Part shown: piece by piece, positions 1 to 8,500 of the stretch
Position numbering within the stretch: the first letter of the stretch is position 1
Layout: every line of letters starts with the position of its first letter
Assembly: GCA_009779515.1 (NCBI GenBank)
Contig: WREE01000022.1
Span: forward strand, 1 to 18,842
From: Symbiobacteriaceae bacterium
Lineage (GTDB): Bacteria > Bacillota > JAAYKD01 > WRDA01
Direction of reading: 5' to 3'
Length of the DNA stretch: 18,842 nt
Translations under genes and position numbers: made by a program
Notes under the pieces: generated by a model
Told to the model about the DNA's origin: nothing
The model's input: only the letters and a program-made list of their open reading frames with translations
The model's database searches: none

Positions 1-1
1 A

Positions 2-1648
2 ATTATCATGCAATACTACCGCCGATATGCCTATGTTATCGGTGTGGCTGCGCCTCAGGCCAAGGTGGTTTATGAGGAATCCACCTCGGTGCTTAAAGCG
101 CATTTTGATGACAGCGTGGAAGTAGTGGGTACGCTTAAGCCTATGCTTACCGCATCCGGTAGTGCCGCCGCCCAATTGCGAGATGGTCAAAGCTACCTTG
201 AACCTCGCCTGCAGTTGGTTTCTGCCAGTAACCTCCCCCCTCTGCCGACTTTGCCCAGCATACCGAACTTGGCAACCTACTTTAACGAGGCGGTAGGTAC
301 AGCGAAGGAGCAGGTTACCGCTTACCGCAAGGCGCTGGAGTCACAAATTGCCGCTTATCAGAACGCTGTGGAAAGCCAGATCAACAGCGTGAGCAATATG
401 GCTCAGGATCAAATTAACAGCTATAGGAATCTGGCCAAACAGCAACTGGAAAGCTACAAACAGCAGGGAATTGATGCCTTGGATGGGCTTGCCGCATCTG
501 TGCGCCAGGAAGTGGAAAAATATAAAAAAATGCTCACCGAGGAGCTATCCAAGTATATCGATTTGGGTATGCTGGGTTCAGGGCTTATCGAGTTCGATGC
601 TGCAACTCTTACCTTTGGCATGTTGGATGCCCTGCAGGGGGTGGGAGTGGATACCGCTATCCGTTGCGGCTACGATATGCGTAACCAACGTTGTTATTAC
701 GCTATTGCCGTAGCCTCCACCGGCGCGGAAGCGATCGACTTAATCATCCTGAAGGTGCGCAACTTCGCCGGGTTGTTTATCCATAACATGGAACCCCCCA
801 AAGATATCAAGACGGCTAATTCCTTCCCCCGAACCATGGATGGTCCTAGCGGACTTAAAGAGTATTTAAAGACCATACCGGTTCACAGGGGAGATGGCGG
901 CACCACCGGTATCGGCATCATCGGTGACCTTATCATTGGGGAAGCGGTGGAGCTTAGGGATACCTTTCTCTATATTACTTCCGGTCCGATTATCTCTGCC
1001 AATGGCGAACTGTGGGTTAAGTCGAACCTCAAGAGCTTCCGCCTGGTGGCCAAGGCTTCTCTCTGCTACAGCCATCCGGAGCGCTATTTCGCTTTATCGG
1101 CGACGATTAATAAAATTCCCTTTCTTATCTTTGACGTCAGTGGCAGCATCGGCTTAGAAGTGGGTTTAAGACCAACCCTATTCGGTTTATATGTTGGTTA
1201 TCCGGACACCCTTAAGCTGGGGAAAATCCTGGGGGTAGCGGAACTGGGTGTGGGCTTCTGCTTCAGGATTGCTGATGGGGATGATTTCGTTGCCATCAAA
1301 GTTGAAGCAGGGACTGACATAAATATTGATGTCGCCATTGTTTACGCCAGAGGTTATCTTAAGTTCGGAGCGGAAGGCAAGTATATTTTCCGCTCGGGCA
1401 CGGATTATCTGGAGTTGGTTTTGTGGCTTAAAGGTGGTATTACGGGTGGTATTCGCGCCTTTGATGCGGAGTGGAACATCATCGGTTTCTATGCCGATGC
1501 CAAGGGAGTATTATCCCGGGGAAAAATTGATGACCCTTCGGATGGAGGCTTACACGCCAAAGCGGATATCAAAGTAAGTTATCATCTCAATTTGCTGCTG
1601 GGCAAGGTATCGGGTTCGATCAGCTACCATTTTAAACACGACTTTTAA
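2..1648 (+). CDS. Unrecognised coiled-coil plus beta-rich protein, 5' end cut by the window
   Basis: I do not recognise this family. The reading frame is open to the left edge; the first ATG is at 8 but too little upstream sequence is present to judge a ribosome binding site, so the gene probably starts outside the window. Numbering from ATG 8 (546 residues), residues 1-90 are mixed. Residues about 101-155 form five consecutive 11-residue repeats of pattern x-Q-(I/V/L)-x-x-Y/V-x5 (for example EQVTAYRKALE and SQIAAYQNAVE), a long amphipathic helix of hendecad type, continuing as charged helix to about 185. From about 290 to the end the sequence is rich in alternating hydrophobic and glycine positions, suggesting beta-strands. 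No signal peptide, catalytic motif or transmembrane anchor is seen in the visible part. Its stop codon overlaps the stop of the convergent ABC gene. A structural or surface role is possible but not shown. Confidence 0.75.
   Translation: MIMQYYRRYAYVIGVAAPQAKVVYEESTSVLKAHFDDSVEVVGTLKPMLTASGSAAAQLRDGQSYLEPRLQLVSASNLPPLPTLPSIPNLATYFNEAVGTAKEQVTAYRKALESQIAAYQNAVESQINSVSNMAQDQINSYRNLAKQQLESYKQQGIDALDGLAASVRQEVEKYKKMLTEELSKYIDLGMLGSGLIEFDAATLTFGMLDALQGVGVDTAIRCGYDMRNQRCYYAIAVASTGAEAIDLIILKVRNFAGLFIHNMEPPKDIKTANSFPRTMDGPSGLKEYLKTIPVHRGDGGTTGIGIIGDLIIGEAVELRDTFLYITSGPIISANGELWVKSNLKSFRLVAKASLCYSHPERYFALSATINKIPFLIFDVSGSIGLEVGLRPTLFGLYVGYPDTLKLGKILGVAELGVGFCFRIADGDDFVAIKVEAGTDINIDVAIVYARGYLKFGAEGKYIFRSGTDYLELVLWLKGGITGGIRAFDAEWNIIGFYADAKGVLSRGKIDDPSDGGLHAKADIKVSYHLNLLLGKVSGSISYHFKHDF
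308..472 (+). repeat. Five tandem 33-bp coding repeats (11-residue hendecads)
   Basis: Residues 101-155 of the first gene divide into five 11-residue units with Gln at position 2, Ile/Val/Leu at position 3 and usually Tyr at position 6. The period is held at protein level while the DNA has diverged, so this is an old, selected repeat and not a recent slippage product. Hendecads favour straight or right-handed coiled coils and lipid-binding amphipathic helices. Confidence 0.7.
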
Positions 1649-2328
1649 CCTCTCCTCAACTTTGACAACTGCCCCTCTTGGATGCTGAGCACCTCATCGG
1701 CGATAGCAGTCACACTTTCGGAATGGGTGACAATGATGACACATTTTCCCTCCTCATGAGCCAGCCGGGTGAATATCGCTAGAACTGCCTGCTCAGTTTC
1801 GGCGTCCAGGTTGCCGGTAGGCTCGTCCGCAATAATCACATCGGGATTATGAGCAAGGGCGCGGGCAATTCCGACGCGCTGCTGTTCGCCTCCTGAGAGT
1901 TCCAGAATTTTACGGTGAGAGGTCTCACGGTCCAGCCCCATTTTGGCCAACAAGGCGTAGGCGGCTTGCTTTTTAGCTTGCCGCCCCTTTATTTTACTTT
2001 CGCTGATGCTCATGGAGAGGGTTATATTGTATAACGCTGTCGAATTGAGCAATAGGTTGTAGCTTTGGAAAATGACCCCTACCCTTTGCGAACGGTAGAT
2101 GTCGCGGTCGATAGAGCGCAGGTTTGTCCCGTTGTAGTAAATATCTCCCTCTTGGCAGGTGTCAAGACCGGAGAGCAGAGACAGCAGCGTAGATTTTCCC
2201 GCACCGGATTCCCCAATGATGGTGTAGACCTTGGCGTGTTCAAATTCGGCATTGACCTTTTGTAAAACGGTTTCCCTACTGCCTTCATAGCGGTAGGTTA
2301 CATTTCGTAATTCTAAGCATTTGGTCAT
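1645..2328 (-). CDS. ABC transporter ATP-binding protein, MacB/LolD type (second copy)
   Basis: This 227-residue cytoplasmic ATPase energises an FtsX-type permease. All nucleotide-binding motifs are present: Walker A GESGAGKST at 39-47, Q-loop Gln88, signature LSGGEQQ at 144-150, Walker B ending in D168-E169 and switch His202. The segment DEPTGNLD is typical of the MacB/LolD/FtsE group. A GGAGG lies 6 nt before ATG 2328. The gene follows the short permease with a 10-nt gap and is last in a four-gene operon. It is clearly paralogous to the ATPase at 3309-3983, showing duplication of a permease/ATPase pair. The substrate is unknown; peptides, antibiotics or lipids are typical for the family. 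Confidence 0.95.
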   Translation of the reverse strand: MTKCLELRNVTYRYEGSRETVLQKVNAEFEHAKVYTIIGESGAGKSTLLSLLSGLDTCQEGDIYYNGTNLRSIDRDIYRSQRVGVIFQSYNLLLNSTALYNITLSMSISESKIKGRQAKKQAAYALLAKMGLDRETSHRKILELSGGEQQRVGIARALAHNPDVIIADEPTGNLDAETEQAVLAIFTRLAHEEGKCVIIVTHSESVTAIADEVLSIQEGQLSKLRRG

Positions 2329-2338
2329 CGCTGCCCTC

Positions 2339-3289
2339 CTAATTACGTTCCATCAATATCTTGATGGGTTCACTTTTGGTGATCCTGCTCACCGCTATGA
2401 TACCGGCTATGGAAGCTAAAAGGATAGACACGGCAAATATCTCCAGCGCGGTAACAGGGTCGATGGCAATGTCTATCTTGGTTGTTGGAGGAACCACCCC
2501 TTGCGCCTCGTTAAGCCTGTCCGCCAAAGAAGATGAGCCTGGGGCGGAAGTTTCTGCCTGCCCAGCTAGAATGGCATCGGAAACCGGTTGTGATAATATT
2601 GAGCCGGCACCCATGCCTAGAACGAAGCAAAGGCAGGTTATGATTATAGTTTCCGTCCATAATCCCAGGGCTATTTTCTCCTTTTTCATCCCCATAGCTC
2701 GTAAGACACCAATTTCATATTTCCGCTCCCGGATGACAATGAAGGAGAGGAGAACCATGATGACTGCCCCCAAAACCAACACGATAAGTAAAAAGGTCAG
2801 CGACAGCTTTTGTAAGCTCTCCACCGGACCTGCCACGCTGGCAAAGGTAGACTCATCTGTTTTTACAGAGTAGTTGTCGGGCAACCCTTTGTCCCTGAGC
2901 TCAGCTTCAAAAACCGCCAGCAGTTCAGGTCGTTTTAGGAAGTATACGGCATCCACCTCATCGGCGTTGCGACCGCCTTCCTTAACGTCTGCTCCGTCAA
3001 GGTGTTGGGAGGAGGCGAAGGCAAGATACTGTTCCAGGGTTACTGCCGCTTCCTGCTGACCACCTCCCGCAGTGACCGCAACCCCTGTTCCCGGGGATGA
3101 TCTCTGGGGCGCTACCCGTACCGCACACTGGAGCGCTCTCCTTGTTTCCTCCATAACGGTTTGGGCAGTGTTGTATATCGCCAGAGCCACGACGGTGGTG
3201 GTAATGATGGCTAAAATGATTATGGCTAACAAACTGTTGCGACCTTTGTTTTTTCCTAAGTTGAGCAAAGCATGTTCAATAACGTACAT
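2339..3289 (-). CDS. FtsX/MacB-type ABC permease with shortened extracellular domain
   Basis: This 316-residue membrane protein is paralogous to the 469-residue permease at 3997-5406. Both begin with a short cytoplasmic segment and a first membrane helix (about 18-40), and share the ERKYE-GVLRAMG cytoplasmic motif (here residues 187-200) between membrane helices 2 and 3, with the last helix near the C-terminus. The region between helix 1 and helix 2 is about 142 residues shorter than in the paralogue: the first 80 and last 50 residues of the extracellular domain align, and the MacB-like core between them is missing. The reading frame is intact and GGAGG lies 8 nt before ATG 3289, so it is probably functional, perhaps as the partner of the full-length permease in a heterodimer. 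The partnership is inference. Confidence 0.9.
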   Translation of the reverse strand: MYVIEHALLNLGKNKGRNSLLAIIILAIITTTVVALAIYNTAQTVMEETRRALQCAVRVAPQRSSPGTGVAVTAGGGQQEAAVTLEQYLAFASSQHLDGADVKEGGRNADEVDAVYFLKRPELLAVFEAELRDKGLPDNYSVKTDESTFASVAGPVESLQKLSLTFLLIVLVLGAVIMVLLSFIVIRERKYEIGVLRAMGMKKEKIALGLWTETIIITCLCFVLGMGAGSILSQPVSDAILAGQAETSAPGSSSLADRLNEAQGVVPPTTKIDIAIDPVTALEIFAVSILLASIAGIIAVSRITKSEPIKILMERN

Positions 3290-3308
3290 GGCGTCTACCT
3301 CCTACCTT

Positions 3309-3983
3309 TTATTTACCAACCGGGAGTTGACGGAACACTCCTTTCTCCAAGCTCCATATTTCATCTGCCACAGCCGTAACCTTTTTGGCATGAGTAACGA
3401 TAATAACGCACTTGCCCTCGTCATGGGCGAGGGTGGCGAAAATTTTTAAGACCCGGGCTTCGTTCTCCTTGTCCAAGTTCCCGGTAGGCTCATCCGCTAA
3501 GATCAGAACAGGGTCGTGGGCTAATGCCCGGGCGATACCGACCCGCTGCTGCTCACCCCCTGATAGCTTGAGAACTTTCCGGCTGGCCTTTTCTGGCGAG
3601 ATACCCACCTTCTGCAAGAGTTCAAGCGCGCGAACCTTCTTGTCCACTCCGGTCACACCACTGATGTTCATGGATAAAATGATATTATCCAGGGCTGTAG
3701 CGTTGGTCAGCAAGTTAAGGCTTTGAAAGATTATACCTGCTTTTTGCGCTCGGAAGTGATTGCGATTGATGGCGGCAAGGTTTTCACCTTCGTACTCAAT
3801 TCGTCCGCCGGTGGCTACATCAAGCCCCGACAGCAGATAGAGCAGGGTAGATTTTCCGGCACCGGACTTACCAACAATGGTATATATCTTTCCAGCTTCA
3901 AATTGCAAATTTACATCGTTAAATATGGTTTTGGTGCTTCCTTCGTACCTATAGGAAACATTCTGTAACGCCAGCATAGCCAT
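3309..3983 (-). CDS. ABC transporter ATP-binding protein, MacB/LolD type (first copy)
   Basis: A 224-residue ABC ATPase with Walker A GKSGAGKST (38-46), Q-loop Gln87, signature LSGGE (140-144), Walker B D164-E165 and switch His198. ATG 3983 is chosen over ATG 3977 because AAGGAGG sits 8 nt upstream of the former. It lies 13 nt after the long permease and 19 nt before the short one, consistent with one transcript. It most likely pairs with the long permease to drive export or mechanotransmission across the cytoplasmic membrane, as known for MacB-type transporters. The substrate cannot be told from sequence. Confidence 0.95.
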   Translation of the reverse strand: MAMLALQNVSYRYEGSTKTIFNDVNLQFEAGKIYTIVGKSGAGKSTLLYLLSGLDVATGGRIEYEGENLAAINRNHFRAQKAGIIFQSLNLLTNATALDNIILSMNISGVTGVDKKVRALELLQKVGISPEKASRKVLKLSGGEQQRVGIARALAHDPVLILADEPTGNLDKENEARVLKIFATLAHDEGKCVIIVTHAKKVTAVADEIWSLEKGVFRQLPVGK

Positions 3984-3996
3984 ACCTCTGACCTCC

Positions 3997-5406
3997 TTAA
4001 TTTCTCTCTCGCAGGATCTTCAACGGTTCGTATTGGGTAATGAGCGTAACGCCGATCACACCAGCGAGAGCTGTCAGGGCTAGGGTGATGAGCATAATTT
4101 GGGTTATAACCTCCCCGCCTAACCTCACTTGGATCTCGCTTTCAGGAGTGTAACCTGCCGCTTTATCGTTGGTTTGCATTTGCCCCTGGGCAAAAAGGAC
4201 GCGGTTACCCAAGCCGCTGGCAGCGTCCTCCGCTTCGGCGACAGCGACTCTCTCCTCCAGCATATTATCGGCAATAGGCTGCGCCACAGCGCTGCCGATG
4301 CCAAGCCCGAGGACCAGGCATAGCGCCGCTATCATCACGGTTTCCGCGAGAATGCCGAAAGCGACTTTACTCCTTGCTAGACCCATGGCTCTGAGGACGC
4401 CGACTTCATACTTGCGTTCCCGCACTGCCATAAAAGATATAAGCGCCAGCACAATGGTGCCAAGTAGTAGTATGACGACCATGAAGGTGAAAGCTGCACC
4501 CTTCATCCCGGAGAGAGGACCGGTAACTTTATCGTATGCTGCCTGATTGATAGCTACGTTGTAGGTGATCGGCAGCCCTTTGGAGCGAACTTCCTGTTCA
4601 TAGAACCGGACGTGGTCGGGGTTTTTTAGATAGTACTCGTTTCTTATATGCAGACCGTAGCTGGTTTCCCAGCCTGCTGAGATAAGGGTAGCAAAACTGG
4701 TGAGTATTTCGTTGCGCCGGTTTTCGGAAACAGGTCGGTTAAACATGAACATGAAGTTCGAGTATTCATCGGTAAAATCGGCATAAATGCCGATGACAGT
4801 TAAGCTATAGTGTTTGTCGGTGACTATAGCACCCTGCAGAGTTATAACATCACCCAGGGCGATACCATTCAGAGCTGCGAGTTCCTCACTGATAATACAC
4901 TCGTTTAGCTCTGCAAACATTCTGCCGGAGGTAATATGGCGCAGCGTCCCAAATTCAGAGAGGGTAGTGGGGTCGGAGGTGCTGATTAACTTGCAGGTTT
5001 CGTCCAGGACAATCCCACCTTGTCCGTCCCCACGCTCCCGTGCCCCCGGGTTGGAGGGATCGTCGCGCAGGGCGCAGAAGGTGTTGCTCCAACCGTACAT
5101 GCTCGCGCTAAAGATAGTTTTCCTGAGATAATCCGAAGTCGCGAAGGCATAGAAGTCGTCGATGGAAAGGTGAACCGAGTCGGTGCGTCCATCTAAACCT
5201 GCTGCTCGCATCTCCATAAAATCTTGCCCGATTTCCACCCGTGAGCCGAGGTTTAGCCGGATGTCGTCGATTATTTTGGCAGCGGCGTTGTTGATGGTCA
5301 GCGTCACCACCGTTGAGGTAATAATCGCCAGCATGATGGCGGCAATTAGGATATTCCGCCCGGCGTTCCGCCACAGGTTTTTCAGGGCGTTGGTTATTAA
5401 GTACAT
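3997..5406 (-). CDS. FtsX/MacB-type ABC transporter permease, full length
   Basis: This 469-residue integral membrane protein has the MacB layout: membrane helix 1 at about 15-38, a large extracellular domain of about 255 residues, membrane helix 2 at about 299-325, the cytoplasmic coupling segment with GVLRAMG ending at residue 342, helix 3 at about 350-375 and helix 4 at about 438-460. It is the first gene of the operon; AAGGAGG lies 7 nt before ATG 5406. Known family members act as dimers that export peptides, toxins or lipids without carrying substrate through a classical channel. Upstream is a CTGTAG direct repeat that could bind the OmpR-type regulator encoded at 12999-13664. Substrate is unknown; resistance to envelope-active compounds is a reasonable guess. 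Confidence 0.92.
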   Translation of the reverse strand: MYLITNALKNLWRNAGRNILIAAIMLAIITSTVVTLTINNAAAKIIDDIRLNLGSRVEIGQDFMEMRAAGLDGRTDSVHLSIDDFYAFATSDYLRKTIFSASMYGWSNTFCALRDDPSNPGARERGDGQGGIVLDETCKLISTSDPTTLSEFGTLRHITSGRMFAELNECIISEELAALNGIALGDVITLQGAIVTDKHYSLTVIGIYADFTDEYSNFMFMFNRPVSENRRNEILTSFATLISAGWETSYGLHIRNEYYLKNPDHVRFYEQEVRSKGLPITYNVAINQAAYDKVTGPLSGMKGAAFTFMVVILLLGTIVLALISFMAVRERKYEVGVLRAMGLARSKVAFGILAETVMIAALCLVLGLGIGSAVAQPIADNMLEERVAVAEAEDAASGLGNRVLFAQGQMQTNDKAAGYTPESEIQVRLGGEVITQIMLITLALTALAGVIGVTLITQYEPLKILRERN

Positions 5407-5442
5407 GGGAGTTCCTCCTTGTGTAGTGGCATCACCTTAACT

Positions 5443-5448
5443 ATGATA
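5443..5448 (-). promoter_or_regulatory. Putative -10 of the ABC operon (TATCAT, extended TGC)
   Basis: On the minus strand TGC-TATCAT lies about 37 nt before the first permease ATG, a 5-of-6 match to TATAAT with an extended TGn. The -35 region at 5466-5471 has a poor match (AGACAA) and is covered by the CTGTAG repeat, the arrangement expected of an activator-dependent promoter. Confidence 0.45.
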
Positions 5449-5458
5449 GCAGGCTAAT

Positions 5459-5475
5459 CTGTAGTTTGTCTGTAG
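5459..5475 (-). promoter_or_regulatory. Putative response-regulator operator: CTGTAG direct repeat, 11-bp period
   Basis: Two perfect copies of CTGTAG (5459-5464 and 5470-5475 on the plus strand; CTACAG on the transcribed strand) are separated by TTTGT. Direct repeats of about six bases with an 11-bp period are the classic site for OmpR/PhoP-family dimers, and this one overlaps the -35 of the ABC operon. Binding by the regulator at 12999-13664 is inference. Confidence 0.5.
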
Positions 5476-5493
5476 ACATGAAAAATTCAAATA

Positions 5494-5546
5494 AGGGTTG
5501 TTGCATAACTTTAGGGCTGTTGCATCATTTCTGCTGCAACAGCCCT
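5494..5546. repeat. Hairpin with a perfect 12-bp stem plus a third copy of the arm
   Basis: AGGGCTGTTGCA at 5513-5524 is exactly reverse-complemented at 5535-5546, with a 10-nt loop. A third near-copy, AGGGTTGTTGCAT (5494-5506), lies in direct orientation with one mismatch to 5513-5525. The hairpin lies 36 nt after the helicase stop and could end its transcript, but no T-run follows directly on either strand. The GGGCTGTTGCA arm resembles some IS terminal repeats, so a relic insertion is an alternative. Confidence 0.55.
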
Positions 5547-5582
5547 GTTAAAGGTCGGACGCACACTGGTATGGGTAACAAG

Positions 5583-8500
5583 CTATGGTTCGCTGGCGCA
5601 GGAAACCCTATCGCCGTTTACCACCGCGTAGCCTCGGCTAACCGCTAAGGCTATCCCACGGCTTACGGGAGCGCGCATGGCTTCCGTGCAGCGCGAGTAA
5701 CCGAATAATCGCACTACTTCGCGCTCCAAATCGGCTGTGCTTAGGCTAATCTGCCAGGTAAGGGTGTGTCGCACCGCTGCGGCAATCTCTTCCGGCGCTA
5801 TATCATCCAGGCTGCGGCGCGATTTTTCGGTATCGGGAGGGGTTCTGAAGCTATCGAACTCCTCCGGCTGCTGGTCAGCTCGCCAGTAAAAGGTCCTGTC
5901 CCCCGATTTGGTACTCCTCAGCCGTAAGCCTCGCAGTACTTCCTCGAAGCGGCGGGCTATGCGCTGACCTGCTCTTAGCCCCCAGATATCGAGAACGCTG
6001 CGGTAGAGGTAGTTGTGGCTTAGCGGAGCTTCTGTCGCAACGATATCGGCTATCTGCTGGGTAATAAGCTTAAAGCTGGTAACAGCCAAAAAATCGGCTC
6101 CCTGGGGTGCGGTAGTTAGCGCAGCAAATGTATACTTGGGTAAGGAAGTGCTTAACGCATCAGCAGTGAGCTGCTCAAAGGTAAGGGGGGCGACGTGTTC
6201 CTGCTGTAGTTCCGGCTTGACATCAAGGGTTTTAGCAGTCTCTGACTTTGGCGGTATCTGTTCTAATATTTCTATTATTTTGGCTATCTCTCTCTCGGCA
6301 TTGTACCAATAATCCATAATCCAGAGCTTATGTACCCGCCAGCCTAAGCGGCGCAGAGCAGCTTCCTGGTTGATAACTCTGTCTTGCAGATTTCCGGAGT
6401 TGAAGTATCCCGGACTGTCCAGGATAATACCCAGGATATACTCCTCATCGTTAAACTGTGAGACTATAGCCAAATCTACCTTATAGCTGGAACTACCCAC
6501 ATTACTATCTACTCTATAGCCTTTAGCGCGCAGCCTTTCGGCTATGAGGTGTGCCATATCGTCAGTGTTGCCGGTTTTGGAGCCGGTAGGGTTTGAGCTA
6601 CCCCTCGCAGCGAACTCTAAAAACGACTTTAACTCCGCTACTCCTTTGGACAGGGTGCGGCTAAGGTCTATCTCTTCCGGACGCATCGTCGCGAAGACGA
6701 TCATCTCTTCTCTGGCGCGAGAGACAGCTACATTAAGCCTGCGCCAGCCTCCCTCGCGGTTTAGCGGACCAAAGTTTAGGTTCACTTTCCCGCTGGCGTC
6801 AGGACCATAGCCTATAGAGAAGAGTATTACATCCCGCTCATCACCTTGCACATTCTCCAGATTCTTGACGAAGAGAGGCTCGGGGGCGTCGTGTGCCAAG
6901 GCGTCGAGCTCCGGGTCGTTGCGGAACTGCTCGTCCAGGAGATCTAAAATGTAGTTTTGCTGTACCGAACTAAAGGTTACCACTCCCAGCGAACGGCTTT
7001 GGTTATTGGCGGCGCGGAGCCGATGGGCAATTTCGGCTACAATCGCTCGAGCTTCAGCTTCATTGCGCTTGCTCCTGCCTCTATCGTAGTACCCCTCTAA
7101 CTGCACCAGAGAGACCTTGCTAATGAGGTTATTGGGCGAAGGAAAAGTTCGCAGGCGGTTATCGTAGTAGTTACGGTTCGAGAAAGCGATAAGGCTCTCG
7201 TGACGAGAACGATAATGCCATAGCAGGTGTTGTTGCGGCATAGACAGAGCCAGGCAGTCATCCAGGATCGACTCTAAATCCTCTTTATCGTAGTTGTCTT
7301 CATCTACTGACGTCGAAGAGAAGAAAGAGGTTGGCGGCAACTGCTTGGGGTCTCCAACGACTATGAGCTCCTGCCCGCGAGCTATGGCACCGATAGCTTC
7401 GCAGGTGGGTACTTGCGAAGCTTCATCAAAGACGATGATGTCGAAAGGAGGATATGTAGGGTCTATATACTGGGCTACGGAGATGGGGCTCATAAGCATA
7501 CAGGGAGACATCCGGCGCAACAGCGTGGGGATGCTCTCAAAGAGTTTACGGATGGATGTGCCCCTGCCGCCGCTGCGTATAGCACGCTGCAGTATGCCGA
7601 TTTCTGACGAGATGCTTACATTGCTCCCAGTTAACGGAATGCCGGCGGAGAGCTTGGCTACCAACTCCTGTATGGTCAGGCGCACGAACTCATCGTTAAG
7701 TTGCTTGAACCTGCTGATACGCTCGGTAAAAATAGCACCGCTGAACTCGCGCAACGAAGTTGAGCTATCTATGGTAACCTCGGCTAACTGCTTGTGGATA
7801 TTACGACTAAATGTGGGTAGCAGCTCATCGTGGCAGATACTGCCTCGCTCCAGGGCGTCTATTACCGGCGCTAAACCGTCCAGCACAGCAGGTTTTTTAA
7901 CGCGCACATAGCCACAATAATCTCGAAGCTGCTTTAAGTTGCTCATCCAGCGCGTGGCCTTCTTCTCCATGAGGATTAACCAGTCGCTTTCGTTGTGCCA
8001 GGCAGCAAACTCTCGGGAGAAATCTGCCGAGAGCGTCAGCTCCAGTTCGTGGATTCGTGCGTCCAGTAAGGGAAGTTCCCGCAGGGGCTTCTCCTGCTGT
8101 TGCAAGATGGTGCTACAACTACTGTGCAGCATTGACAAAGCCTGAGCTGCCTGGTCTCGGTTAGCAGCCATACTCTGAACTAATTGGAAAGCTTTGCTGT
8201 TAGCGTCGTAGAGCAGTTCGAGCCGCTCCCAGTCCCATGATGAGCCCGTTTGGGGAAAGAAGCTACGGAGAAACTCTGTTTTGTCGGTGATTTCTCGCTG
8301 CAGGAGATGATACTCCGAAAGCTTCTTCAGAAGTTCAGGAATATCGCCTTTTTGCAAAGAGTTCGGCTGCAAAGAGCGCGCTCTAAAAAGCTTGAGCACG
8401 GCATTCTGCTGGAAGAAACGGGGGACAAACCAGCTCTGTGTCGCCATGTTCCATTTAAGCTCAGCGCTTGCGGCTTCGCTGTCGAAGATGGCATCGCGAT

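Noticed and set aside
2361..2873. 170-codon plus-strand frame
   Set aside because: It is antisense to the short permease, which has clear membrane helices and a family motif; the antisense frame has no recognisable features.
7294..7911. 205-codon plus-strand frame
   Set aside because: It lies opposite the helicase region containing the DEAS motif and is a shadow of that gene.
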